From contig NC_031772.1 of the NCBI RefSeq assembly GCF_001522545.3, forward strand, positions 854,865-918,864: a stretch of 64,000 bases of DNA. The letters run 5' to 3'. The translations under genes and the position numbers were made by a program. This document shows positions 22,541 to 63,549 of the stretch, one piece after another. The notes beneath the pieces are model-generated. The model had not been told where the DNA came from, did not search any database, and saw only the letters and a list, made by a program, of their open reading frames with translations. Position 1 is the stretch's first letter; every line of letters begins with the position of its first letter. The DNA is from Parus major. Taxonomy: Eukaryota; Chordata; Aves; Passeriformes; Paridae.

Positions 22541-25500
22541 CCTGGGCAAATGTTAGGGAAAATCAAGGGCTGGCACCAAATCCGGGGGTGTGTTGCTGTG
22601 CCTGAGGCACATCAGCTGGATGCTGCAATAAATCCTCAACAGAAGCATGACCTTTGTCCTCAAACATTAATCTCTGCAGAAAGAGCAGTGAAAGGCACCG
22701 AAGACATCAGCTCTCAAACAAGGCTTCAGCTGATGCTCTGCAGCAAACTGGGGTTTTTTTGTTTAAAGGACACTCTGGGGACAGTACAGAAGAGACCCCA
22801 GGGTGCTGGCCATGACCAGCACAGCCAGCCTGCATCGCTCCTGGCACAGGGGACAGGAAATCAAGGTTCCAGGAAAGTCCACTCCTTTCTTTCAAAGCCA
22901 AGAAGAGGCTTTGTGATCATCACCTGTTACAAAACCCAGCCTGAACTCCCCCATGGAGCACAAACTGGCTGTGCAAGGGTTAAGTCATTCCCATCTTTGT
23001 GCAGGAATGGGAACTGGACTCCCCTGGAGCAGAGCACCCCAACCATGAAGCCAGCACGGTGGGGACAGTGGCCTGCCCAGCTGCTCCACTCTCCCAGCTG
23101 GATATTCCTTGGGGCAAAGAACAGAAATGCAGCCCCGTGTCTGAGGAGAAATCCCTGCAGCAGCTGCAGTCCATCCCTGCACTGCCTGCACTGCCAAACC
23201 CCCTCCACACCCCCCAAAGGGTGACCCTGCAGCCCAGCACTCCCTCCCCACACACCACGGCCACAAAGAAGGACAGAGGGATTTAACAGGGGAGAAAAAA
23301 TACTGCTTTACACTGCCTGCAAGCTGCCCTGCTGTGAACACACACCCAGCATGGACACAGAGCTGTGCCAGGTGCCTGTTGCTGGCAGCAGGGAGCAGGG
23401 CAGGGGGATGGAGGCTGTGGGGATCTGCCCCAGCTGCTGCTTCCCCAGTGCTGCACCTGCAGCAGGATCCTGGTTCCACGTGAGCAGAGGCACCTGCTGT
23501 GTGTGTCCTGCCCAGAACAGGACACACTGCTGGCCGCAGGCAGGGCAGATGTTTGCACAGCATTTGTGGGATCCAGGAGGGGCTGGGCAGGTGGCACGAG
23601 GCTGATGGAGACACCCCGAGGCACTGCAGGACGTGTGGCACCCTGTGCTCCTCAACAAGGCCACTCTGTCCACCAAAGGTGACTTGCAGGAGCTGCTCTG
23701 AGCAGGGAACAGCCAGCCAAGGCCCCGAGGCTGTTTCTGGATGTGAGAGGAAACTCTGGCAGCCACGAGCAAATCGTGTCCCCTGTGGCTTCAGGTCCTG
23801 ATCTGGAGTAGATCAGGCAGCAGTGCCAGCAGGATTTGGTGGCAGCAGAGGGCCATGGGCACGTCTGAAGAGCAGGGCAGACCCTGCAGCCCCAGGCTGA
23901 TGCAGCTGTCCATGTGTGCAGGCTGGGTGAGAGCTGGCACCCAAGGGCAGCGGGGTAAACCATGTAAACCTGGTAATGCCAGGTGCTGCAGCCATTCCCC
24001 AGACAATGAGTGACACAAAAGACATTAAAATAAAAAAGTGAAAAGCTTCAAAACCTGGGAGTGCTGCAGGTCCCTCTGTCCCCCAGGCACAGCTCTCAGG
24101 GGAGCAGCCCCAGCCCTGGCTCAGCCTGCAGGCACCTGCTGCCTGTCCACAGCCTCTCAAATCCAGGCCTTCATCTTGAGGCAAGGCAGGTTTACAAATG
24201 CCTGTTTTCCTGGAAGATATGATGTGCTGATCCTGAGGAAGATGACCCCTGCATGTCCAGCATGAAAATCCCACCAGGGTGAGTCCATCCCCAGGAGTGA
24301 TGGCTTGGTCACCTCACCAGCTTCAAGGACTCCTTAAATTATCTCAGACTGGGGAAGACTTTTAAGGAAAGGCTCACTCTATTTTCAAGCTCCTTCTTTT
24401 ATTTCTCCCCAGGCAGCTGCTCTGGCACAGCGTGGGAAGCAGCTCCAGATGGTTCTCTCCTCTGACCCAGGGCTGTGCTGCTCCTCTGAGCCCTTCCAGG
24501 GTTTCTGTGAGTCAGTGCAGACACATCCCCATGGGCCAGACCTGCCCAGCTAACACACCACACAGCAAAAATGGAAAACTGCTGAAAAACTACAGTGACC
24601 TTTTCCAAAGGCTTAGATATAGACACACTGAGGATAAGAGGAAAAAGGGAAAAAAAAAAAAAAAGGTGCTGTGAAAGGAAAAGAAGAGAAGAAATAGGAA
24701 ATGTTAAGTGGGTGCAATTGAGGTTTGAGGACTGGCATGCAGGCAGCGTGAGGGAGCCATGGAGGGATGAACCCAGGGACAATCCCCAGTGCCAGCAGGA
24801 GCTGATCCTGCTCACCAGGGTGGGACCAACACATCCATGGAGCCACCTGGGCCTGGCTGCAGAGCCAAGCTGCAGCCCAGGGCAGGAGCATCCCACTGCA
24901 AACAGCAGCTGTGACACAGCAGGAGCAGCCAGGGCAGCGCTGAGGCACAGCTCAGCCTCACCCCTGCTGACCACTGCTGCCAGCAGGTGCAGCCAGATAA
25001 AGATCCCACAGGCATGGAAATGCCATCCCTCCTCACCATCCTGGCAGCTGCAGAGAGCAGCAGGACGTTCAGGGGAGGTTAACAGAGCCTGTGTGCTGGA
25101 GACCGTGGAGTTTTGGGGCTGGGGGCGGAAATCTCTTCCAATTTATATTTAGCAGCTGAGAAACTGTGGAAGCTTTGCTAAGAAAAGGTGAAGAAAAGTA
25201 AATTAAGCAGCAATGAGGCTTAGCTGTTACCTCCTGTTATGCTGTTTCCATGTCCAATCAGAAAAACTCTATTCTCATATCACACCAAACTAAGCAAAAA
25301 TTGGGGATGATAAAAGCCAGCTCCACCATACATGAATTCATGTCTATTGCAAGAAATGTAATAAAAGATTTTCAACACCCACTCTTTTGGATTCAAGCAC
25401 AATGTGGGAGCAGAGAAAATCTAGTTTCCTGCATTTCTAACATATAGGAGCTTCAATGTACTTTTAGTTTTCTCCTTTTTCCAGTTTCAGCCACTCTTCC

Positions 25501-27373
25501 CTTACCAAAGAGAGCAGGACAGCTGTTTGCACATCAGCCCTGTGAGCAGGAAAAGGCACATTTAGCATCTGCCACCAGCAAACATCTCCCCAGCCCAAAC
25601 CACCAGCCCCTAAACCAGAGCCCTTTCAGCACAAAAGACTTCCAAAACCCAATAAAAATATACAGACATCAGTAACTTTCCCATCTTCATTCAGAACCAT
25701 TCAAACACTGATTTTTCAAAGAGAAATTCCAGCACAGAGTAACTCTTGGGAGATATTTCAGCAGTAAATCCTGGTGCTCCACCACCTGCCTGGGGAGCTT
25801 GGAATGAAGTTCTCTGAGGACACTGGAACAATTTCTCTCACAGCTGATACAGCCAGGAAATGAAATTATGCAGCCAGGTTCCCCCAGCAGCATCACCTGG
25901 AAACTCTACTGTGAAACAGGGGAAAATAAGCAGAATTTTTCCCAAACTGAAAGTGGAAATTCCCGATTGTGGCATTCCCCACTGAGCTAAATGACATTTC
26001 CAAAGGCAGCTAAGGGAGTTCTGCAGCAGGAGCAGGTCTGTGCAATGGGAGGTGAGATGGGGAGGATGCTGCTGGTGCTCGCTGTCTGTCTCAGCAGCAG
26101 CCCTGGACACAGCCCCAGAGCAGCAGGATAACTGTGCTGTGTGCTGGCTCCCAGGGAACAGCCCTGTCCCAGGACATCCTGACTCATCTCTGCTCCCAAA
26201 CCAAGTCCAGCATCGCCTGCGAGGAAAAGGGATTCGGAAAACAAGGCAGCCCCACCCAGTCGCTTCCACCAGCGCTCCTCACACTGCAGCTCCTCTGCCC
26301 ACCCATTTTCCAGTGCCTGACGTTTCCCTGCGCTGGGGAAGCTGGAAGATGAGCTGGGTGAGGCTGTGGCAGCAGAGCAGGCTGAGGAGGGACCTGCCCT
26401 GCGCTCAGCTCCTGTCCCCAGCCACCACTGGTGCAGGATGTGGGGCTGCCCAGAGCCGCTGCTGTGGCTCCAGGATGTCCCTGCAAGTCCTACTGCCAAA
26501 ACCAGCACCAACAGAAGGCTCCCACGGCAGCACAACCACGGGCAATGTCCCAGCTCTCAAACCCCTGTGCACACGGGGGAAGCTCTGTGTCCCCAAGCAT
26601 CCTCCAGCTCCGTGGCCAGGAGAGCGCTTTGGAAAACTCTTGCTTTCCCTCCCCATGTTTTACACTTCAGTTGTTCCCTCCCACACAGCCCTGCTGTCAC
26701 TTCACTTTTGTCCTGGTACGTGAGTGATAAGCCATTAAAGTGGTTGTAGCAAATGTGATGTAGGGAGAGGAAGCACATCCCACGTACTACTGACTGCTCC
26801 CAACTACTACTGCTCGGGGGCAGCCGGAGGCTCGGGCTGAGGAGAGCACGGAGCTCCTGGAGGCTGCTGTGCTTCTGCCATGCTCTGAGGGAGCCCAAGC
26901 CACTCTAGAGAAGAGAATGGCCATAAAAGGCTTGGGATTTTTACAGGCTTTTATCTCAGTCTAAGGCAGATAATGGCAGATCACCTTCTACTAACAACCA
27001 ACAAGTTTCCAGTACTGCTACATGTAGGGAAATGGTTAAAACATGGTCTTAGATCAGGCTGGATGCTCAGAAATCAGCAATAAGGGAAAAAACCTTCTGA
27101 CTTATTTTTAATCTCATGATTTGGAGAACTTTACTCAACATTGTCTTTTTGTCAATATTTTATTTTAAGAACCTGTGTAGATGCCAAATCATGGGTCCGG
27201 ATCCTGCAGCTATGACCACACAAGCGTGTCTTTGTGGGGATATTTTGGCTCTGGATGACCATTACACAAAGGTCATCTGCCAAGAGCTGGTTAGGACAGA
27301 GGGCTTGTGCTCAGAGGAAACCCACTGCCTGCTTTCACCTGGCTCCCACTACATGGCGAACGTGCACCATCTG

Positions 27374-27457
27374 TGTCCCCATGCCCGTGTCCCTATGCCC
27401 GTGTCCCCATGCCCGTGTCCCCATGCCTGTGTCCCCATGCCCGTGTCCCCATGCCCT
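27374..27457. repeat. 14-bp tandem repeat GTGTCCCCATGCCC
   Basis: Six copies, nearly perfect. Non-coding. Confidence 0.9.
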
Positions 27458-28109
27458 GCTCCTGCAGCGTGGGTGTTCCGCACTGACAGCAGCACAAGGA
27501 GCATTTAATCACATCCACTCAAGCAGCATCCTTTGCTAACTGACCATGAGCACCCCTGCCTACATTTATCTCCCCATTTTAGGGTGCAGGGGAACGATCA
27601 GGGCCAGGAGGGCAGGACAGCTGAGCAGAGGGTGCTGCTGGCACCTCTCAGAAGGGACACAAGCAGCTCCTGGGGAGCAGCTGACACGTTGGTAGAGTCC
27701 TCACCTGTGCCCTACCCCTGACAAATTCCTCCTGCACCCCCAGTTGTGCCTTTCAAAGATGTCAAGGAAGCTGACATCAGACAGGGAGCTTTTTTTGGGT
27801 CAGTGTGTCTTTGGTGTGCCTGGCACAGCTCCAAGCACTCTGCCAGCTGCAAACAGATGAGAAGTGATGCCTTTGCCTGCTTCCCACTCCTGAACAGGTG
27901 GGCACCCTCTGCTGAGGCTGGGGTCACCCAAGGGCCGCTTCCCTTCCTGCTTTAGGGAAGATTTCACTGCGAAAATACCTGGAACTCCCCACAGGAAAAC
28001 AGGAAAATACTGAAAACGTGGGGGCTCCACACAGCTTCTGAGCAGATCACTGTCCATCAAAGGAAACATCGCTGAGGCAGCTACGGCCTGAGGTGAGGGA
28101 TCAGATTGC

Positions 28110-28620
28110 ATTCTCACATTCAGGCGGTGCAGGCACGGCAGCACAGCCGCTTCAGTCCGTGCCGGGCACAGCCCGGCGTGCAGAGGTGTTTGAGGACAGG
28201 GGGACACGGGAGGGATGATGAGACGCACACCTTACACACATCTCCTGCTTCCCTGCCTCCGAGCCTGGGCTCGGGCAGTGGTGGCCAGCAGGCCGGGCTC
28301 AGCTTGCCAGGGAGGAGTTCCTCGGCTGTGGCCACGGGAATGAGCGCAGGGGCTCGGGCAGGCCAAGAGCAGCGGCTGTCCCTCGGAGCCATCCCGGTGA
28401 CATGTCGGGGACTGCCAGCATCCCGGAGAGCCGGGGCTGTCCCGTGCATAAATAACACCGAACAGCAGCTCGAATCCTCGGGCACCCGCGAGCGAGGAGC
28501 GAGGAGCGATTCCCGATGAGCGATGAACCCTTCTGCAGACAGCGGGACCCGAGCGCACAACGCGCCCGCCGCGCTCCGCAGCGGCACCGGCAGCGCCAGG
28601 GATGGTGCGGGGGATGTGGG
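28110..28620. promoter_or_regulatory. CpG-rich block, candidate promoter
   Basis: CpG-dense sequence (densest at 28270-28620) in the interval between MCF2 exon M1 and ATP11C, continuing into a minisatellite with a gap; GC-rich sequence resumes at 29466-29520. It lies where the first exon of the long MCF2 form would be expected. I could not identify a coding first exon in it. Confidence 0.4.
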
Positions 28621-29465
28621 CACTGTGGGGACACCTGGGGGCACCTGTGGGGACACCTGGGGGTGCAGCTATGGGAGCACCTGTGGGCACACCTGTGTGA
28701 GCACCTGTGGGCAGCTGTGAGCACACCTGTGGTAGCACCTATGGGTACCTGTGGGCACACCTGTGGNNNNNNNNNNNNNNNNNNNNNNNNNNNNNNNNNN
28801 NNNNNNNNNNNNNNNNNNNNNNNNNNNNNNNNNNNNNNNNNNNNNNNNNNNNNNNNNNNNNNNNNNNNNNNNNNNNNNNNNNNNNNNNNNNNNNNNNNNN
28901 NNNNNNNNNNNNNNNNNNNNNNNNNNNNNNNNNNNNNNNNNNNNNNNNNNNNNNNNNNNNNNNNNNNNNNNNNNNNNNNNNNNNNNNNNNNNNNNNNNNN
29001 NNNNNNNNNNNNNNNNNNNNNNNNNNNNNNNNNNNNNNNNNNNNNNNNNNNNNNNNNNNNNNNNNNNNNNNNNNNNNNNNNNNNNNNNNNNNNNNNNNNN
29101 NNNNNNNNNNNNNNNNNNNNNNNNNNNNNNNNNNNNNNNNNNNNNNNNNNNNNNNNNNNNNNNNNNNNNNNNNNNNNNNNNNNNNNNNNNNNNNNNNNNN
29201 NNNNNNNNNNNNNNNNNNNNNNNNNNNNNNNNNNNNNNNNNNNNNNNNNNNNNNNNNNNNNNNNNNNNNNNNNNNNNNNNNNNNNNNNNNNNNNNNNNNN
29301 NNNNNNNNNNNNNNNNNNNNNNNNNNNNNNNNNNNNNNNNNNNNNNNNNNNNNNNNNNNNNNNNNNNNNNNNNNNNNNNNNNNNNNNNNNNNNNNNNNNN
29401 NNNNNNNNNNNNNNNNNNNNNNNNNNNNNNNNNNNNNNNNNNNNNNNNNNNNNNNNNNNNNNNNN
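28615..29465. repeat. GTGGGCACACCT minisatellite with gap
   Basis: Units of about 12-15 bp (ACCTGTGGGCACACCTGTG) run into N at 28767-29465. Adjoins the CpG-rich block. Confidence 0.85.
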
Positions 29466-31783
29466 CCGGCACCTCCCCGGCACAGCCCCGGCCCCCGGTT
29501 GAAATGATGCCGGCTCATTCTCAAGAGGAGCAGGAGCTGCCCAGGAAGGCAGCATGGAGAAGTAGATGTTCCTGTTTTTCCAAAACAACCTTTCAATTAT
29601 GGTCTTTACAATAATAGCAGCCTTTTCCCAACACTTCAGCAGTCAGTGCTACTAATTAAAGAGCCATGGTAATATAAACCCCAGCATCTTTGGGTAGGCC
29701 CTTCTTACACTGATACAGAATTTTTCAAGGAAAACCAACCCATTCAGTCAGTGCTTCTTGTGTGTGACACAGCAGGCTCTCCCTACCAAACAGTTTGGAT
29801 AGATGATTTTCTGTCTGGTCATACAGCACTTCTTGTGTGACTGGGAGAGTTCATGTGCTCATGAAAAAATCAGTCTGATAGGCAAGGCTCCAAGTCAAGA
29901 CACACATTCCTGCTGTGTTCTTATCACAGGAATGCTGTTTGTCCTAAACTGCCACGGCTCATGGAGAAATGGGACCCATCCAAGTGCCCAAAGTCTCAGT
30001 TCTGCTCTACCACTGTGCAGGGGATGCTCTGCTGTAACCGGGACTGATCCCCACTGAGTGTCACACACCCACTTCTGACACAGGATTTGGGGAAAATGAA
30101 GCTGCCCAGCAGAAGATGCAGCTGTCACCCCCAAGGTTCTGCAATCAATGCATTTCTTGCTCTCTGAACAGAAGGCAGAGTCACTAAGACAGGATCTGGA
30201 TCAGGTCTGTGCAGCCCAGGTGGGCTGGGCCCTGGCCCTGGGTGCTGGCAGGAATCCTGCACATCCCAAAGCTGCAGCTCCTCCAGACAGCTCAGCTCAC
30301 CCGAGGCAGCCCCAGCAGCTCACGGCATGGAAAAGCTGTGTTCCCTCAGCCTGGAGGGCGATTGCTCACGGCTTTTCCTTGTGGCCGCTAAGATTCATGG
30401 TTTGGAACGCTGGCTTTGGGACAGTTCACCAGCAATGCCCAGCAATCCCAGCAAGGCATTCTGCACCATCCAGCTTCCCACATTTCCCACTGCCAGGAGC
30501 TCCTTGGCACATCCAGCCCCTCCAGAGCTGAGCATCACTCTCTGCCTGCCCAGGAGATGATAAACTGAGAGAGCAGCAAGGAGACAGATGAGGAAGGAAA
30601 CACTGACACACAGAACCACGGCTGTTTCTTTTTCAGGGATTTCTGTCCAGGCCCTTTCTGTCTGAGGGTGGTGAGTGCAAATTCGTGTGTAAGGGACAAA
30701 AGCCCTTCAAAGCTGTGGGAAATCTTGAGAACACCTGCAGCACCTGTTTGCAGAGAATTATTTCATGTGGGTGCAATGCCTCATCCTTAAATCTAATCTT
30801 AGGGAGAAGGTGTAGGAAGAATTCCAATTAATTTCATTAATTCCAGATCAGAGGCTGAAAAAACCCACTCAAGCAAAATTCAAAATCTCTTGAATTTGAA
30901 AAAAAAAACTGAAATTTTTTTTGCCACTTTCCCAGATTGAGGCTAGAAGGTTGGGTTGAGACTAGAGCCATTATTTGGCTTTGAAAAATCACTCTTCAAA
31001 AATACCTGTTCAGTCAAGTACTGAGAACTGGAAAAGCAGAGCTGGCTAAACACAGGTTAGAGTCCAAGTGATGTCCAAGGGAATTGCTCACCTCTGGAGT
31101 AAGCACAGAACAGCAAACCACTGGTGCAGGAGTCATTAACCTGGGGCTGGCTGCAGTGAACAGGGATTTCAGGAGGGTTTCTCCTGCAGACAGCAGCATC
31201 ACCCTCATTCCAGGGTGAGCAGACCCTCCACAGAAACCCTGGCCCCACTGAAGCCAGCCACAGCTGCACAGGTTTGATCAGGAGCAGGGTTTTATGTCTC
31301 CTACTTGAATGTGGAGAGGAAAAAAAGGGCTCTGTTCTCCCCTTGTCAGTCAGAGCTGCCCGATTCGTTGTTACAGCTCCTGGTTTTGGAAAGGAACGCT
31401 CACAGGGGCACACACATACCCTTTGTGCAGCTCACTGGGTATTTTCCAGCTCAGCAGGTTATCCCCAGACGGGAGAAGGTTTCAGCAGCAAAGGCCAATC
31501 CCGGCAGTGAGAAGCTGTGGATGCATGTCCTGCAACAGCTGCAGGGGACAGCGAGGGACAGCACACCGTGACCCCTCCACGTGCCAACAGCCCTCACACG
31601 CCAACAGCCTGACCTTAAAAAATTGCTGTCCTTGTTGAAAATCACCTTCCATGACTTTGCTTCTCCTTTCTAACAAGAAGGGCGACGTGGGCGTTTGAAA
31701 TGTTAATTTTGGTGCTTGTGAAATGCTCGGTGACCTGCGGTCATCTCCCATCGCTGCATTTCAGCTGTGTCCTGTCAGCCTGG

Positions 31784-32033
31784 NNNNNNNNNNNNNNNNN
31801 NNNNNNNNNNNNNNNNNNNNNNNNNNNNNNNNNNNNNNNNNNNNNNNNNNNNNNNNNNNNCACAGCAAAACTCACAGCAAAACTCACTCACAGCAAAACT
31901 CACAGCAAAGCTCACAGCAAAGCTCACAGCAAAACTCACAGCAAAACTCACAGCAGAGCTCACAGCAAAGCTCACAGCAAAACTCACAGCAAAACTCACT
32001 CACAGCAGAGCTCACAGCAGAGCTCACAGCAAA
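31784..32033. repeat. TCACAGCAAAAC 12-bp repeat with gap
   Basis: Units TCACAGCAAAAC, TCACAGCAAAGC and TCACAGCAGAGC after N at 31784-31860. Confidence 0.9.
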
Positions 32034-32906
32034 GCCCTCTCCAGCTCTCCAGACAATTTCCACTCTCCCTCAGTGGCACTATTAAGATTCTCAATGCGTG
32101 TATCTGGTTTCCAATAGTACGAGCTGCTCCTCAAAGGTTAGAGTTTGTTTTAAATAGCTCAGCCATCTGTCCTGCCGTGCCTGATGGGAGCTGCAGGGAT
32201 CGAAGCAGCCAAAACAGAATCTTTCAAACTGTCATTTCTCATTACAAACATTTCAGTTGCAAACAGACCCGTGTCCTTAAAAAGAAAGTTAAGTCTATAT
32301 ATTTTTCTTGTGCATTATACAAACACTGCGAGTCGTGCTTTAGCACCTTCCTTGTGTTGTTGGAATTTCATCAATGCAAATATTGGGCCTGAACTTCACC
32401 AGCACCAGGCACTTTGCAAACCTCATCTGTGTGTTTTGAGGCTCTGAACTAAAAAATACTTATTTATTACAGGCAGCCACAGCACAGAACCAAGAACCAA
32501 AACAGAGCAGTAAGGAAAACACAAATGGAAATCAGGCACAGGGGACAGGTCCTAAACGTCAGCTGAAGCCCTGGGCTCACCTATTCTAGAAAGTTAAACC
32601 AATTTATTCACTTAATTGACAGGATTCGCTTTCTTAATGAAACATTCATTTTGAGGGACATGAGTTGAGAGCACACAGACCAGCTATGTGCAGCAGCTGA
32701 TCCCACTGCTAATACACTGCTGGGAAAACAAAAAGGGATGAGAAGCAAGCAGTATTTCCTTGAGCAAATGCTGCTCCACATCAGAAAACCAAGCATGGCC
32801 TCAGTGAAAATGCTGATTGTCCCTGCACAAACCCACACACTCCCAGGAGTATCCGAGGAAATGAGACAGACAACAAATATATATTAATCAGAACAACATA
32901 CCAAAG

Positions 32907-32912
32907 TTTATT
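32907..32912 (-). terminator. Candidate distal poly(A) signal, ATP11C b-type transcript
   Basis: AATAAA on the minus strand in an AT-rich block, followed by GT/T-rich sequence (TATGTTGTTCTG and TTTGTTGTCTGTCT). It is the first canonical hexamer I see after the b-type stop, implying a ~3-kb 3' UTR. Inference only. Confidence 0.4.
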
Positions 32913-35893
32913 GATTACTTCAAACAAAAGTTTCTGTAATGAAAAAAGAGCAAGTTGCATTCATAAAAGGTAACATTCACATTCAATTTCCTTGATATAA
33001 AGCAACATAAATGTATAAAATTGCATTTAAGTGAAAAAATGTAAGGTTGCAGTCCTTTTTCTTTGCAAGAAGCTGAAAATGTATCTGCTCGTTGCCTGTA
33101 TATAATTTACATTTTCTATACACTACATGGTTTTTTAAAAAAATTCGTAGCTGGGAAATTGGATAAATGGTGCAGTATTAGGAAAGTTTCTCAACTGTGT
33201 GTATACAAATTCAATTTGAAGCTTTTATGCAATTCCAAGTCATTTATAATATTCTCATAACAATTAGGATTAGTTTTTGAGAAGTCTCTACGACTACACC
33301 AAGCTCCACTGTTATCACATGAGAGTTTTAGAGGGAATCTTAATTACTTTCCTTATCTTTCAGTGTCACTAGCCAGTGATAAAACTTCAACAAATTATTA
33401 TGAGCAAACCCCAGCCTTTTTTCCTTCAAGTTTCTCCACCGAGAAGCCTTTACTGACCTTTCACTGAGCACCACCACAGCCTCCTGTCCCACTCCTGCCT
33501 CTCCAACCTTACAGCCCCTACCACCACTTCTGCTTCCCCTCTCTGACCTCAGAGGGCATCCCCTGATTCCACAAGTCACCCACAGCAATAGGAATTTTGT
33601 TTTTGCTGCTGAGTGATGAGGATCAGCTCCTCTGCAGGACAGCCGGGCTGTCCTGGCACCCAGCACTGCACCAGTGCACTGGCTGAAGATCCAAGCCCAA
33701 GGAAAACTGCATTTTCCCAAAATAAGCTGCTATTACAAGACACTCCACGTGAATTCCACCCCACCCGTCAGCAAACACACCTTGGGTTTGAACATCCAGC
33801 TACTGCAGTGGCTTCTTCCAGCTGGAGACAGGACACTTGGAAATGCCAAGAGAAAGATTTGGTTCTCAGAAGGCTCTGTCCTGAGACAGGCAGCAGAAAT
33901 TATCCCGTTTATGTGACTATTTGGACAGTTCACACACGCTGAGCTTCACTGTTCCCACAGTGGAATTGCAGAGGAACAGACTTTGACCCTTGGAGTAGAG
34001 CATGACACAAAACAAACTGAGAAGCAAGGCATCAGGCTTGGGACCATTTGGGCTTGGAATGGTTTTGAATCACAGGAATTAGGCATTTTAGCGCCCATTT
34101 TTGAGAGGTTATGTAAACACAAGTCAGCAACTGTATATTTAAGGAGAATGGTTAGATTTGGCATATAGAGCATATCTTCATCGTATTTGTCGTTGATCTG
34201 TAGGCACCACATTTCAGCAAGTTGGGAACAGGACAAGGTCTGCAAGTCGAATGCTGGGTCTGTGAAATGAGCTGGGAAAGCAGAGAAAGGCAAGGAGGGA
34301 ACAAAGCTTTGCCCAGGGGACACATGCTGGCAGTGCCGCTCCCGACTCGCATGCGAGGAGCGCACACACCACGTGTGGCCAGTGCAGAGTGATGGTCCAG
34401 AGTCCTGTCCGTCTGTCCTCTCCCTGCTGGCACCGTCTGTCCCCTCCCTGCTGGCCCCGAGCACTCCCCTCTCCGCTCAGCCAAGGCCCGAGGATTCGCC
34501 GGCAGCTGATCCGCACCGCTCCGAACCGCAGGGATGGCAGCCAGAGAGCAGGACTGCATTCTCACAAAAATTAACAACCTGCAGCTCCACAAAACTGGCT
34601 GGGGGAATGTTCAGTCCAGTCCCAAACTGTTCTGCTGTACGCTGCTCCTGGAATGAGCCTCGGAGCTTCTCTGAGCTGCTCTGGGGGACAGCAGCACCAG
34701 GGAGGGGCTGTCACACCAACCTGTGGCACACAGGCTGCTCTGCCACTGCTCATGACTTAACACAACAGAAAAAGCTGCTCTTTCCACGTACAAAGTATCA
34801 GAGGAAAAAAAAATAAAATATCGAGAGTCAGGCATCTCACCTTTGCTGTGCAGAACCTAAAGAGGAAAGTTCCTACAACCATGGTACAGGTAGATTTAAA
34901 AAGAACATGCCAATTTAAAAAACAAATAAAATGTAAAATGAAATCAGGTTCATGTATTCAATTTTAAACTGTCTTCTTTTTTTCTTAGTGCAAATAATTC
35001 AAGATGCAGTTTTGTACACCTGCAGGTTGGCAGGCACAGCCCATGTCCCTGGGATCAGCCAGGACTACACTGTCCCTCAGGCCTTCAAAGTGTTGGAGCG
35101 ACTGCACAGCGCAGTCATGTAAGCACAGCCACGGGAGCCTGGCCACTGGGGCTCAGAGTCTGCCACAGCACAACTTGTGGGATTCCCTTCTCCCCCACGA
35201 AAGCTCCCTTCCATCACAGCCAGCCACAAAAGCTCTTCTTCACCCTCCAGCAGGAATGAGCCCAGCAGGAATGAGCCCAGCAGCAAAGCGGCTGTGGGAG
35301 GATGCTCTGGCACTTCCCAGCACTGCAGGTCTCCACACGGACAGCTGCTGTGGACAGAGCACAGGTGGTTTCCAGCTCCAGCTGGAGGAGGGAACAGCGA
35401 AGATTTCTCCCGAATTTTTGGCTGATCCTGCCGTGTGCACCTGGGAAGCACGGCTGGAGGGGCTGCATCACCTCCTGTGTGAGGGGAGCAGCCTCCTGCC
35501 ACTGCCTTCAGGGGCTGGAGGGGAATGGTTCTGGGTTGAAGTCTGTGCTACTTCTTTGGTCAGGCAGAGCAAGAGCTCTGAGCAGCTCTCAGACAGATCT
35601 GCAGCGGGCAGAGGAAGCCCCCGTGTGAAATGGGGCTGGCACTGCACTCCTGCACTTCAATCCATGCTGCTTGGGGTGAATGCCTAAAGATGCTTTCTCA
35701 GCCTCCAGCGATGCAGGATTTGGCAGAATTGGTTTTTCTGGGAGGGCAGGGAAGCCACGAGACCAAAGACTAACGGGTACCGTGGGGCCAGTGCCCCGGC
35801 TGCTCACAGCTCTTGGTACATCAGAGGTCACTGCCAGGGTAAAACCACGGCTCTCCTACAGCATGACAACCTGCAGTGGTGGGGTGGAGCACT
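32913..35893 (-). other. Candidate 3' UTR of the distal ATP11C transcript
   Basis: No coding exon recognised. The segment nearest the proposed poly(A) signal (32.9-33.4 kb) is AT-rich and UTR-like. 33.4-35.9 kb is more GC-rich and includes a short CpG-containing stretch near 34.3-34.5 kb. The 227-codon plus-strand frame at 35004-35687 shows no recognisable family. Confidence 0.3.

Positions 35894-63549
<27,656 letters not shown>

Larger units (their letters stand above)
20339..32906. other. MCF2 5' intron / MCF2-ATP11C intergenic interval
   Basis: Contains tandem repeats at 22.26, 27.37, 28.6-29.5 and 31.8-32.0 kb, and a CpG-rich block at 28.1-28.6 kb. Open frames up to ~230 codons occur on both strands in GC-rich parts, but none shows a recognisable family or consistent splice signals. 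The long-form MCF2 first exon probably lies here. Confidence 0.6.

Noticed and set aside
22550..23224. 224-codon plus-strand open frame
   Set aside because: No recognisable domain, Cys/Ser/Pro-rich composition typical of chance frames in GC-rich DNA, and overlapping frames on the other strand are as long.
26040..26723. 227-codon plus-strand open frame
   Set aside because: No family resemblance, no promoter or splice structure, and multiple overlapping frames of similar length.
27374..27457. CRISPR-like array
   Set aside because: Direct head-to-tail 14-bp repeats without spacers in a vertebrate genome; an ordinary minisatellite.
34152..34260. Possible extra ATP11C terminal exon (INDKYDEDMLYMPN frame)
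   Set aside because: Has a possible acceptor, but no resemblance to a known tail and no need for it once both terminal exons were found.
34330..34540. Second CpG-containing block as a promoter
   Set aside because: CpG density is modest, it lies in the proposed ATP11C 3' UTR, and no exon is associated. Not strong enough to list.
35004..35687. 227-codon plus-strand open frame
   Set aside because: Lies opposite the proposed ATP11C 3' UTR, with no recognisable motif; chance frame in GC-rich sequence.
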